Below are positions 1 to 7,903 of a DNA stretch of 23,466 nucleotides, piece after piece; the stretch's first letter is position 1, and every line of letters begins with the position of its first letter. Below the pieces are notes generated by a model. The model worked only from the letters and a program-made list of their open reading frames with translations. It was not told the origin of the DNA and searched no databases. The stretch spans positions 1 through 23,466 of the forward strand of contig JAPKXT010000098.1 in assembly GCA_026394695.1 (NCBI GenBank), read 5' to 3'. This DNA is from Methanoregula sp. GTDB lineage: Archaea; Halobacteriota; Methanomicrobia; Methanomicrobiales; Methanospirillaceae. Both the position numbers and the translations under genes were made by a program.

Positions 1-506
1 GCGGAATCAATCGTAACGTTGAACAGCGGTGCGATTGTCAACATGGCAGACAAGTGCATTGAATTTGCCATAACTGCCGGCGGCTGGCCATTCGACGGTG
101 CAAAAGAAGCGATCACCGCCCTCCACCGCATGGGAGTGCCAACCTTCATCGCATCCGGTGACCGGGTAACCAAACTGGAGAGGATGGCAGACCACCTGGG
201 GATTCCCCGCGACCGGGTGTATGGCGTAGCAACCCCACGGTAAAAGCGCAGATAGTCAACGATCTCCGGCAGGAATACGACAAGGTGCTGATGGTTGGCG
301 ATGGGATCAATGACTTATGTGCCATGCAGAATGCCGATATTTCAATACTTACTATCCAGCAGGCCGCAGACCGGCCGGAAGAACTCTACAAGGAAGCTGA
401 TTATGTGGTAAAAAACGTGAGTGAAGTGGTTACTATTGTGCAGGAGTTGCTCACATCGACAGGACATTTCGATCGTGACGACTGTAATGCATCATATAAA
501 AGGTAA
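1..506 (+). pseudogene. Soluble P-type-ATPase-like HAD phosphatase, 5'-truncated by the window and frameshifted
   Basis: This is the C-terminal part of a small HAD-superfamily hydrolase resembling the phosphorylation domain of P-type ATPases without the membrane part. The upstream portion reads in one frame to a stop at 241-243. The downstream portion, in the -1 frame, resumes at once with VKAQIVNDL and carries the HAD motif IV GDGIND. The joined reading ...ATPR-VKAQIV... restores motif II (IASGD), motif III (the Lys of RVKAQ) and motif IV in the right order. Adding one G to the GG at 239-240 would repair it, so one base has been lost, either truly or by sequencing error. Motif I (the DxD-type nucleophile) must lie upstream of the window. 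The gene ends 35 bases before atwA. Substrate is unknown. I see no slippery heptamer that would argue for programmed frameshifting. Confidence 0.75.
491..503 (+). promoter_or_regulatory. TATA box for the atwA-mmp operon
   Basis: ATATAAAA at 494-501 is a near-ideal archaeal TATA box. Its centre predicts a transcription start near 523-525, giving a leader of about 18 nt before the atwA ATG at 542. It overlaps the last codons of the HAD gene. A second AT-rich stretch at 525-534 is too close to the ATG to serve. Position and match are seen; use as a promoter is inferred. Confidence 0.5.
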
Positions 507-541
507 TATGCCACAAGTATCACATTTAATATAAGAGTACT

Positions 542-2155
542 ATGAAGGCTCCACTGATCACGATCGACAATCTCTGCATGGATTTTGATAGCACGAGGGT
601 ACTCAAGAACATTTCTTTTGAGATTGCCGAAGGGGAGATCCTGGGAATTATTGGCAGGAGTGGCGCAGGTAAGACGGTACTCATGCATCTCATAAGGGGC
701 GTGGAGCAGCCCCCGACAAGCGGGCGGGTTATATACCATGTAGCGGCATGCAATGGTTGCGATTACATGGATGTCAGGAGCGCCGCGGGAAAAACATGTC
801 CTCATTGCGGTGGCATGCTCTCAGCATGTGATGTGGATCTCTGGAGCGAGAGCAACGAGACGCTGAAACGCCGGCTTATGCGGCGAACCGCGATCATGTT
901 CCAGCGTACCTTCGCACTGTACGGTGATGACCGGGTCATCGAAAATGTGCTCCATGCTCTCGATGATATCGATTACCCACAGGAAAAGGCCATCAACCGT
1001 GCTGCTGACCTTATCGATGAGGTACGATTATCCCACAGGATGATGCATATCGCCCGTGATCTTTCGGGCGGAGAAAAACAGAGGGTAGTCCTCGCCCGTC
1101 AGCTTGCAAAGGAACCGTTCATGCTCTTTGCCGATGAGCCAACCGGCACACTCGATCCCGGTACTGCACGGATAGTGCATTCAATGCTTTCAGAGGCGGC
1201 AAAGACAAACAATATGGGAATGGTTGTCACCTCCCACTTCTCCCAGGTAATCGAGGACGTGGCGCATCGTGCGATCCTCCTGGCAGACGGTGGGATTGCC
1301 ACGATAGGAACGCCAAAAGACGTCATCCAGCAATTCATGAAGGGTTATGACGACAGTGAGAAGTATGAAGAGGCCGAGTTGGGTGAGAAGATCGTTGCTG
1401 CTTCGGATCTAACCAAACGATATATTTCCGTTGACCGGGGTGTTGTAAAAGCGGTCAATGGCGTCAATTTCGATGTCTACACCAAAGAGATTTTTGGTAT
1501 CATCGGAAAAAGCGGGGCGGGAAAGACAACTCTTTCACGGATCATTGCCGGTATCATCGAACCCACCAGCGGTGAGATCAATATTAAGATCGGGGAAGAA
1601 TGGGTCGATATGACAAAAGCAGGTATCGATCAGCGTGGAAGAGCAAAAGAGTATATCGGACTCCTCCACCAGGAATATGACCTTTTTCCCCACCGTACTG
1701 TCCTTGACAACCTAACTGATGCAATCGGGCTGGAGTTTCCAAAAGAGCTCGCTATGCGAAAGGCGCTCGTAACACTCAAAATGTCGGGGTTCTCTGATGA
1801 GAAGAGCCGGGAGATCCTTGAACGGATGCCCGCGCAACTCTCCGAGGGAGAACGGCATCGTGTGGCACTTGCCCAGGTCCTCATCCGTGAACCACGGCTT
1901 GTGATTCTTGATGAGCCGACCGGCACGATGGATCCCATCACCAAGATCGATGTGAAGCACTCAATCATGCACTCACGCGAAGAGATGGAGGAAACCTTCA
2001 TTGTCGTTTCGCATGACATGGAATTTGTGCGGGACATCTGTGACCGGCTCGCGCTTATGCGTGGCGGTAAGATTGTGCAAATAGGCAAGACAGCAGACGT
2101 GCTCGCGATCCTCACCGAAGAAGAGCGCAAGCTCATGAGTCAGCCTGCTGCATGA
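542..2155 (+). CDS. atwA: Methyl-coenzyme M reductase system component A2 (AtwA), twin ABC ATPase
   Basis: AtwA (component A2) is the ATPase of the system that reduces the Ni of coenzyme F430 in MCR to active Ni(I). The 537-residue protein carries two ABC nucleotide-binding domains and no membrane segment. Domain 1 has Walker A GRSGAGKT (38-45), signature LSGGE (174-178), Walker B with DEPTGTLD and an H-loop TSH. Domain 2 has Walker A GKSGAGKT (322-329), a divergent signature LSEGE (433-437), DEPTGTMD and VVSHD. Between Walker A and the signature of domain 1 sits a four-cysteine insert, C70-x2-C73 and C86-x2-C89, that looks like a zinc-ribbon or Fe-S site. The start at 542 matches the usual A2 N-terminus, although no clear SD precedes it. 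Its stop overlaps the region of the mmp3 start. Both ATP sites look intact, so it should be an active ATPase. Confidence 0.95.
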   Translation: MKAPLITIDNLCMDFDSTRVLKNISFEIAEGEILGIIGRSGAGKTVLMHLIRGVEQPPTSGRVIYHVAACNGCDYMDVRSAAGKTCPHCGGMLSACDVDLWSESNETLKRRLMRRTAIMFQRTFALYGDDRVIENVLHALDDIDYPQEKAINRAADLIDEVRLSHRMMHIARDLSGGEKQRVVLARQLAKEPFMLFADEPTGTLDPGTARIVHSMLSEAAKTNNMGMVVTSHFSQVIEDVAHRAILLADGGIATIGTPKDVIQQFMKGYDDSEKYEEAELGEKIVAASDLTKRYISVDRGVVKAVNGVNFDVYTKEIFGIIGKSGAGKTTLSRIIAGIIEPTSGEINIKIGEEWVDMTKAGIDQRGRAKEYIGLLHQEYDLFPHRTVLDNLTDAIGLEFPKELAMRKALVTLKMSGFSDEKSREILERMPAQLSEGERHRVALAQVLIREPRLVILDEPTGTMDPITKIDVKHSIMHSREEMEETFIVVSHDMEFVRDICDRLALMRGGKIVQIGKTADVLAILTEEERKLMSQPAA

Positions 2156-2163
2156 GGAGAGCA

Positions 2164-3693
2164 ATGGTTACCATCCACCTCGATGGAGAGAGGATGGAAG
2201 TCGGTGAGGGGAGTACACTCGGTTCTATCCTTTCCCACTATCCACCTGATTGCAGTGTGGGGATTATTCGCCCTGCAACAAAGGAGCAGGCAAAGACGGG
2301 TAATCTGGCAATTCGTACCACCGCGGGGGAGGTTACCATTGAGATTACCGGGCGAAATGATGATTTCCTCAAATCCCCGGAAATTGTGCAAAAACTCACC
2401 CTTCACTGGGGGGATCGTTACGCGACAGCATTCGGACCTTTTCCCTCTCCAATTCATCCGCTGCGCAAACCTCACGTCTACGAACGGGGGGATGTGATCC
2501 TTGGTTGTGGAGGCTATGAGCCGGCGCGGTCCTACCTGATTTTTTCCAAAACCCGTCATTCTGCAGATCACGGGGCGGACGAAGGTGGCGGGGTCTTTGC
2601 AAAAGTCGTAAGCGGTAAGGCAGTGCTCGAACGTTGGGCAACAGGAGACCGCATCACGGGCATTGAACCAATCATAAGCTGGGCGGACACGAGCCGTTCC
2701 TTCACCACAACTGACATGAGCCTTGATCTAGAAGACGGGATGCAAATCGTCACCCATGTTAAAATCATGGCTCAGGGATACACACCCGGCAAGATTACCA
2801 CTGAGGCGGCTGGCAGTGTGGAGCATATGCTCCTTGCACTCAGGTCCGGGAAGTTTATTGTCGGGCGGGCAACAAGCACACACATCCTCGATACACATCT
2901 CTCCGGTACTACAGATATTGATACAGAATACCGGCACCCGCGCAGGGAGGGGACCGTTACCGTGCGAACTACGGGGCAACTGGCTGGAGGTGTCTATATT
3001 TACCGGGATGATGTTCCCAGCAGTCCCGTTCACGATGTTGTTGGCCAGGTTGTTCATGGCATAGAGCTGGTAAAACTTGCTAAAGAGCGGGATATTCTCA
3101 CCATCAGTGTTCTGCCACAACGAATTGACCTTCTCGGACTCCTCCTCACAAAGGCAAAGGAGATCACCGCAGCAGAGAAAATTTCACTTAACATCGATAA
3201 GGAGGAGGGAGAGCGGATTGTCGTTTCGCAGGATCCGGGCAATACCCTGGATGTCTTAAAAGAGCGGATGGTTACGGTAACGACAGCCCCTCTGGAAAAA
3301 GTGATAGATATTGTGCTGGATGACGAAAAAGCACCAGTCAGCTGCGATATATTCCGCCGGATTACAGGACTTAAGCAACACGATACCGGGATGATACCGG
3401 TTTTTTTTAAATTCGATGACGTAGTCCTGTTCAGGTCAGCCGTCCCGTCCGGGATAAAGATCAATCCTGAGAATATACCCAAGGAGGAGGTTCCTGCAGC
3501 CGCACTTGCCATCACCAATGATTCCCGCAAGGCTTCCGGATTTGTAGGTGTGCGCCTGTCGGCAAATAAAGAGTTCGGTCCCACATCCGAACCATTTGAA
3601 GGTACCAATATTCTTGGGTGTGTTATCGATACGGAAAAACTGAAAAAAGTAAAGGAGAAGGAGAATGTGTATATCAGGGAGGTAAAGCGGTGA
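2164..3693 (+). CDS. mmp3: Methanogenesis marker protein 3 (UPF0288 family)
   Basis: Mmp3 is one of the proteins that co-purifies with McrC, A2, Mmp7 and Mmp17 in the MCR activation complex of Methanococcus maripaludis. I start it at ATG 2164 because GAGGAG at 2154-2159 lies 4 nt upstream. An in-frame ATG at 2152 would overlap the atwA stop as ATGA but lacks this spacing. The first 60 residues look like a beta-grasp (ThiS/MoaD-like) domain, with GEGSTLGSIL. Around 2590-2660 the protein reads like a cyclophilin-type segment (GGGVFAKVVSGKAVLE). Cysteines occur in ILGCGGYEP, PVSCDIFRRITG and NILGCVID. The length, about 509 residues, suits the family. The role in the complex is from published work on the family; the fold remarks are my reading. 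Confidence 0.93.
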   Translation: MVTIHLDGERMEVGEGSTLGSILSHYPPDCSVGIIRPATKEQAKTGNLAIRTTAGEVTIEITGRNDDFLKSPEIVQKLTLHWGDRYATAFGPFPSPIHPLRKPHVYERGDVILGCGGYEPARSYLIFSKTRHSADHGADEGGGVFAKVVSGKAVLERWATGDRITGIEPIISWADTSRSFTTTDMSLDLEDGMQIVTHVKIMAQGYTPGKITTEAAGSVEHMLLALRSGKFIVGRATSTHILDTHLSGTTDIDTEYRHPRREGTVTVRTTGQLAGGVYIYRDDVPSSPVHDVVGQVVHGIELVKLAKERDILTISVLPQRIDLLGLLLTKAKEITAAEKISLNIDKEEGERIVVSQDPGNTLDVLKERMVTVTTAPLEKVIDIVLDDEKAPVSCDIFRRITGLKQHDTGMIPVFFKFDDVVLFRSAVPSGIKINPENIPKEEVPAAALAITNDSRKASGFVGVRLSANKEFGPTSEPFEGTNILGCVIDTEKLKKVKEKENVYIREVKR

Positions 3694-4148
3694 CCGAATA
3701 TACTCCGACACATGTAGGTACCGTAACTAAATACGTCGTAGTGGAGTCGTTCGACGTTACTCCGGCTGACCTTGCACTCCGTGGCTACGAGATCTCACAA
3801 GGGGTTATGATAAAGGAGACCTGTTTTGGTATTGTCATCAATGGCAATGAAGAAGAAGTCGACCGTATCATCACGGAATTGCGGAAAATGGATCCCGATA
3901 ATATCTTTGTAAAAGACCGGGGCTTCCCTCCCGGTGATGCCCGCCGCTGCCGGGCGAATCTTGGCGGTGCACGACCCGGATACAATGGCATGGAGCACGA
4001 GATGACGCTCATCCCCTATGTTTCACACGGGCTAAAAGAACTCAAAAAACGCGATGAGAAGACCATTCCTCTCCCGGAAAATCCGCTGGAACATCCATTA
4101 CTCGATATCTATAAACTTAAGATACTGATCGACGCACAGGAGTCCTGA
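3690..4148 (+). CDS. mmp6: Methanogenesis marker protein 6
   Basis: A 152-residue protein specific to methanogens with no proven function. The start is GTG at 3690, overlapping the mmp3 stop as GTGA, with GGAGGT at 3678-3683 six bases upstream. A longer reading from 3618 would run deep into mmp3 and has no such site. The overlap suggests translational coupling. It has only two cysteines (C45, C87) and a conserved-looking basic/glycine stretch (DARRCRANLGGARPGYNG, about 83-100). No membrane segment or signal peptide is visible. Identification rests on the recognisable marker-6 sequence and its place in the marker cluster. Confidence 0.88.
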   Translation: MTEYTPTHVGTVTKYVVVESFDVTPADLALRGYEISQGVMIKETCFGIVINGNEEEVDRIITELRKMDPDNIFVKDRGFPPGDARRCRANLGGARPGYNGMEHEMTLIPYVSHGLKELKKRDEKTIPLPENPLEHPLLDIYKLKILIDAQES

Positions 4149-4149
4149 C

Positions 4150-4596
4150 ATGGCAAAAGTATTCATTTATCCCGCAACGAGCCTGATCCTCTCAGATATG
4201 GTAGCACGCTTCGGGCATACGCCTCTCTCGTCTGCCACAGCCATCCGTGAACGCATCCAGACTGCAGGACTTGAATCCCCCCCACTCCAGATCACTCCAG
4301 AGGAGCCTAAAAAAGGATTGAGATGGGCTGCCGTCGAAGTGCCTTCCGGTGTCCGGGGCCGCATGTCATTGTATGGACCGATGATTGGGGATTGTGAGGC
4401 TGCGATTATCATCAACGATGCTGACCTCGCGTTTGGGTGCATGGGATGCGCCCGCACCAATGAGCTGGTTAAGTTCCTCATTCACCAGAAAGAGATCCCC
4501 AAACTCGAGCTGAACTACCCGAAGAATGAGGAGGAGGGTGTGAGATTCGTTGCTGCGATCAAACGTTTCCTCACGGAGCTGGGAGGGACGAGATGA
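4150..4596 (+). CDS. mmp5: Methanogenesis marker protein 5
   Basis: A 148-residue soluble protein confined to methanogens, function unknown. It starts one base after the mmp6 stop, with AGGAG at 4138-4142 as ribosome site. It contains C82 (in IGDCEA) and a CxxC pair, C97 and C100 (in FGCMGCART), that could hold a metal or act in thiol chemistry. The C-terminal half is rich in charged helix. Its stop overlaps the mmp15 start (ATGA). Its position between parts of the MCR activation complex suggests a job in building or maintaining that complex; this is inference. Confidence 0.88.
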   Translation: MAKVFIYPATSLILSDMVARFGHTPLSSATAIRERIQTAGLESPPLQITPEEPKKGLRWAAVEVPSGVRGRMSLYGPMIGDCEAAIIINDADLAFGCMGCARTNELVKFLIHQKEIPKLELNYPKNEEEGVRFVAAIKRFLTELGGTR

Positions 4597-5831
4597 CCTC
4601 TCCTGTACGCATTGCTCAGCTCTCCTGTGGGCCGGAATATTCTGGTATCCAGCACGAAATCGATACCGCGGCACGAGAAGTAGGTGGCGAGATTTTTTAC
4701 CCGGATGTCGCCTTAAAAGACATTCGTCGCGATTTTGATGCGTTCGGGTTGGATGTCAAGAGCCCTGACTTAAAACTCACCATTGCCAGAGCTATGGCAC
4801 TCGTAGAGGGGCGGGTGGAGGCTGACGCGGTCTTCATCGCCACTTGTTTCCGGTGTGCAGAGGCAGCAATCGTTCGTAATGAACTCCGGCGGTATATCAA
4901 TGAGCATTCAAAACTGCCGGTAGTCAGCTACTCATTTACTGAACGCACAACTTCGGGGACACTCCTCACCCGTATGGAGGCACTCACAACTATTGCCCGG
5001 CGTCGAGCTCTGCTCGCCCGGGAAACGCAGCAGGGCATAACAATGGGAGTTGACTCAGGTTCCGCAACCACAAAAGCGGTTGTGATGAAGGACAACAGGA
5101 TTATCGGAAAGGGGTGGCAGCCGACCACCGAAGTTTTAAAAAGCGCACAGGAAGTAATTGCCCATGCCCTCTTAGAAGCAGGAATCACTCGGGATGAGGT
5201 ACAGGCAGTCGGAACTACCGGATACGGCCGATTCCTTGTAGGCAAAGAGATCCGTGCTGACCTCATCCAGGAAGAATTGACGGTAAACTCGAAGGGAGCT
5301 GTATATCTAGCCAACCGGCAGCATGGGCCCGCAACTGTTATCGATATAGGCGGGATGGATAATAAGGCGATCACGGTGATGGACGGGATCCCGGGTGTGT
5401 TCACGATGGGAGGTATCTGCGCCGGTGCAAGCGGCAGGTTCCTTGAGATGACGGCAAAGCGGCTCGGCGTAGATATCACGGAGCTTGGCCCGCTTTCCAT
5501 GAAAGGGTTCGGCGGGCGTGTACCTATGAACAGTTACTGTATTGTTTTTGGGACGCAGAGCCTGGTCAATGCACTCGCAGCGGGCAGTTCCCGTGAAGAT
5601 GTGGCTGCCGCCGCGTGTCACAGTGTAGCCGAACAGGTTTTTGAACAACAGCTGCAGGAAGTTGATATCAAAGAGCCGGTGATCATGGTGGGGGGCACGT
5701 CACTTATCGAGGGTCTTGTGTTTGCGATGGGTGAACTGCTCCAGACAAAGATCATCGTACCACCCTATTCACAGTACATTGGTGCTGTAGGGTCGGCGCT
5801 GCTTGTATCAGGATTTATAAAGGACGATTAG
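4593..5831 (+). CDS. mmp15: Methanogenesis marker protein 15, HgdC/BadF-type [4Fe-4S] ATPase
   Basis: A 412-residue member of the BadF/BadG/BcrA/BcrD (HgdC-like) ATPase family, whose known relatives are ATP-driven electron injectors for dehydratases and benzoyl-CoA reductase. The ATPase domain begins near residue 150 with GVDSGSATTKA (phosphate-1 loop at 154-161). It continues with VIDIGGMDNKAI and ends with IMVGGTSL. Two cysteines, C276 (GGICAGASGRF) and C316 (NSYCIVFG), are 40 apart and match the pair that holds a [4Fe-4S] cluster across the HgdC dimer. The N-terminal 145 residues form a separate domain with C12, C85 and C88 (IATCFRCAE), not present in plain HgdC proteins. Start ATG 4593 overlaps the mmp5 stop and follows GGGAGG. 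The protein it energises is not known. Confidence 0.92.
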   Translation: MTSPVRIAQLSCGPEYSGIQHEIDTAAREVGGEIFYPDVALKDIRRDFDAFGLDVKSPDLKLTIARAMALVEGRVEADAVFIATCFRCAEAAIVRNELRRYINEHSKLPVVSYSFTERTTSGTLLTRMEALTTIARRRALLARETQQGITMGVDSGSATTKAVVMKDNRIIGKGWQPTTEVLKSAQEVIAHALLEAGITRDEVQAVGTTGYGRFLVGKEIRADLIQEELTVNSKGAVYLANRQHGPATVIDIGGMDNKAITVMDGIPGVFTMGGICAGASGRFLEMTAKRLGVDITELGPLSMKGFGGRVPMNSYCIVFGTQSLVNALAAGSSREDVAAAACHSVAEQVFEQQLQEVDIKEPVIMVGGTSLIEGLVFAMGELLQTKIIVPPYSQYIGAVGSALLVSGFIKDD

Positions 5832-6413
5832 ATGCTTGCCATTGAGTACTTTGAAGTGGAGTGCCCGGAGCCGTTGGGCGCTGAGTATTACAGGCAGATC
5901 ACCAATGACGTCCTGCTGGACCATAATCTCCTGAGAGTTATCCATAAGATTCATATCTCCATCGATCCGAAGGTTCCGATCTTTGTTGCCGTAGGTATAT
6001 TGAAAAAGATCACTACACGCGTCCGTGTAGGGGATTTTGCCAATGTGAATCCTCTCGAGGGCAAGATCACCCTCGTTATTTCAGATGAAACATACCTTGC
6101 ACCCATGCTGAAGATTTTCTGGCAGAAATTCGGCAAAGATCATGTGGAACAGCCAGACCGATTCACGGTAATCCTGTATGATGTCAGGGCAGAACTAAAA
6201 GAGATTGAAGAGATTATTGTCGCCGATCCGAGCGAATCGCTCTACAAGGATCTCATCTATGCATTCAGGTGTATTGCACCGGAAGGATTCCGCCTGAGGA
6301 GCGAGAAATTCAGTAAAGAAAAATTCTCATTTGTTGCGAGTGAAAACACCCTTCCTGAGAATATCGATGAGATTGTCAGGGAAAAATTTGCGCTTATGGG
6401 GGAGATGCCATGA
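5832..6413 (+). CDS. mmp17: Methanogenesis marker protein 17
   Basis: Mmp17 co-purifies with McrC, Mmp7, Mmp3 and A2 in the MCR activation complex, which carries complex Fe-S clusters leading electrons to F430. This copy is 193 residues, soluble, with two cysteines (C11 in VECPEP, C147 in FRCIAPEG) that are candidates for cluster ligation. The ATG follows the mmp15 stop TAG directly, with only a weak AAGGA upstream, so translation probably depends on the preceding gene. Its stop overlaps the mmp7 start (ATGA). Family identity is by recognition of the sequence and gene order. Confidence 0.9.
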   Translation: MLAIEYFEVECPEPLGAEYYRQITNDVLLDHNLLRVIHKIHISIDPKVPIFVAVGILKKITTRVRVGDFANVNPLEGKITLVISDETYLAPMLKIFWQKFGKDHVEQPDRFTVILYDVRAELKEIEEIIVADPSESLYKDLIYAFRCIAPEGFRLRSEKFSKEKFSFVASENTLPENIDEIVREKFALMGEMP

Positions 6414-7348
6414 CTCTTGTCCCGATAACCTACAAGGGAGGTATCTACCAGCATGATATTGTCACCGATCTCATCGAGGATCTTGGTGGGTATATTATCC
6501 AAAAACACGTAATCGCTGCAGAAGTCGTGCTCCAGTGCTTTGTTCCCCGTGACGATATCGAACTTATCCGCCAGATCTCAAAGCCGCTTTTTGGGGAGGT
6601 GACCGATACGCCACTTGTCGGCACAGAGATTGCAATCGTCAGTATGAGTCTTGAGATCCACCATCTGCCACACCCATCATGTGATATCGCGGAATATGTG
6701 CGGCGGATCGGGGCCAAGAGCAACATGGTCAGCCTCGCACGCGGCCCGGGAAAAAGGATCGCCGGTTTAAATGATGAGGAACGGGATGTCATCAACGAAC
6801 ACGATATTGCAGTATATCTTATGGGTAATTTTGAAACCTGCATTGAATACAAAATGCCCACTCTCCGGAGAGGGATTGAGGTGCCTATCGTGCTCTGCGG
6901 GGGTCCGGACAAAGAAACCTTAAAAAAGATTATTGATCCACCAGTCGACGGATATGTCGGCAATGTCGGCAGGTTCATGCGCCGGACGAAAGAGGCCGAT
7001 GAAATTGGTAAGCTTGATGAGATCGTTGACGAGATCACACGGGTTCTTGAAAAAAAGCGTGAAGAAATCCAGAAAGATCCCCTCTCTGTATCTCCTGCGA
7101 GACTTATGGGTCTGATTAAAGAAAAGGTGCCGGCCATCCATGCTGTAACCTCGCCGACTCCTCTCACGGTGCAGATGGCCGGGCTCCGGGTTAAGCTGCC
7201 CTACGATACGTTTGCCAGAGATCTAAGGCAGCTTGAGATCGAGGACGGAATAAAGCTTGGTGATATTTCCGAAATTGTTCCTTCACGGATGCGGGATTAC
7301 ATCCTTGTAAAAATCCTGCCATTCTCAGAAACGAATACGGTGATATAA
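6410..7348 (+). CDS. mmp7: Methanogenesis marker protein 7
   Basis: Mmp7 is a core member of the MCR activation complex with McrC, Mmp17, Mmp3 and A2. The 312-residue protein has four cysteines, C43 (LQCFVP), C91 (HPSCDI), C144 (FETCIEY) and C163 (VLCGGPD), spread through the N-terminal half; these are the visible candidates for Fe-S ligands. The C-terminal half, after about residue 190, is charged and helical and lacks cysteine. The start overlaps mmp17 (ATGA) behind GGGGGAG, and the stop overlaps the next gene (TAATG). No signal peptide or membrane helix. Confidence 0.92.
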   Translation: MTLVPITYKGGIYQHDIVTDLIEDLGGYIIQKHVIAAEVVLQCFVPRDDIELIRQISKPLFGEVTDTPLVGTEIAIVSMSLEIHHLPHPSCDIAEYVRRIGAKSNMVSLARGPGKRIAGLNDEERDVINEHDIAVYLMGNFETCIEYKMPTLRRGIEVPIVLCGGPDKETLKKIIDPPVDGYVGNVGRFMRRTKEADEIGKLDEIVDEITRVLEKKREEIQKDPLSVSPARLMGLIKEKVPAIHAVTSPTPLTVQMAGLRVKLPYDTFARDLRQLEIEDGIKLGDISEIVPSRMRDYILVKILPFSETNTVI

Positions 7349-7836
7349 TGGAGAAAACAACCAAAGAGCAATTTGAAGAGCGTCTTGCACAGATTGTAGC
7401 GCGTGGAGCAGATGTCACTGCTGATGAGTGGATGCGGGAGATTGAAGAGGAGTATGGGCGTGTACCACTTATCTTTAAACGGATGGGGGAACGCCCGGAG
7501 GTACTTATCTCCCATCTTCTGTACAAGGGCACTGTTGCTCAGACGAGCCCCCTCGATCCAAAGTATGTGGAACTCATCAGCCTTGCCGTGGGAGCGGCAC
7601 TCAAATGCCCGCACTGTACCGGTTATCACATGCAGGCAGCTCTCAAAATGGGCGCGAGCAGGGAAGAGATCCTTGAGGTGATACTGCTTGCCGGAATGAT
7701 CTCTAACTCATCGGTGCTCGCAAACTCCTACCGTATTTTCGACGAGAAGATGGACCGGTGCATTCCTTGTGAATCAAAAAATATGAACTTGTCGAGATCA
7801 AAACGAAAACCTGCTGTATCAAAAAAGAAAAAATAA
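7348..7836 (+). CDS. Carboxymuconolactone decarboxylase/AhpD-like thiol protein
   Basis: A 162-residue protein of the CMD/AhpD fold. The diagnostic site is complete: E75 (KYVELISLA), then C87-P-H-C90 and H94, as in AhpD-type disulfide reductases. A second CxxC (C138-I-P-C141) follows the CMD core, and the tail is lysine-rich (SKKKK). It is the last gene of the mmp operon, starting at a TAATG overlap with GGTGAT just upstream, so it is made together with the MCR activation proteins. Many AhpD relatives pass electrons between thiols; a role in keeping MCR activation components reduced is inference. It could also be a general peroxide-defence protein. Confidence 0.85.
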   Translation: MEKTTKEQFEERLAQIVARGADVTADEWMREIEEEYGRVPLIFKRMGERPEVLISHLLYKGTVAQTSPLDPKYVELISLAVGAALKCPHCTGYHMQAALKMGASREEILEVILLAGMISNSSVLANSYRIFDEKMDRCIPCESKNMNLSRSKRKPAVSKKKK

Positions 7837-7837
7837 T

Positions 7838-7886
7838 TCAATCAAAGGTTTAGATTGACCCCTTGTCTTTTTTATTTTTTTATTTA
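7838..7886 (+). terminator. Terminator of the atwA-mmp operon
   Basis: An inverted repeat TCAATC (7838-7843) / GATTGA (7853-7858) is followed by a long T-rich run at 7868-7886. T-runs are the core of archaeal intrinsic terminators. It directly follows the last gene of the operon and precedes a new TATA box. Confidence 0.65.
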
Positions 7887-7903
7887 AACATACAGGATCG
7901 AAT

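Noticed and set aside
235..246. Programmed -1 frameshift in the HAD gene
   Set aside because: No slippery heptamer or following stem is seen before the stop at 241; a lost G explains the break more simply.
3618..3689. Longer mmp6 start inside mmp3
   Set aside because: GTG at 3690 has a perfect GGAGGT six bases upstream and gives the normal family length.
3054..3713. 219-codon minus-strand frame opposite mmp3
   Set aside because: Serine- and arginine-rich low-quality translation with no recognisable motif, fully antisense to a well-supported gene.
4928..5500. 190-codon minus-strand frame opposite mmp15
   Set aside because: Composition is that of a mirrored coding frame; the plus strand carries intact ATPase motifs.
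6445..7167. 240-codon minus-strand frame opposite mmp7
   Set aside because: Antisense shadow of a clear gene; no motif and no promoter.
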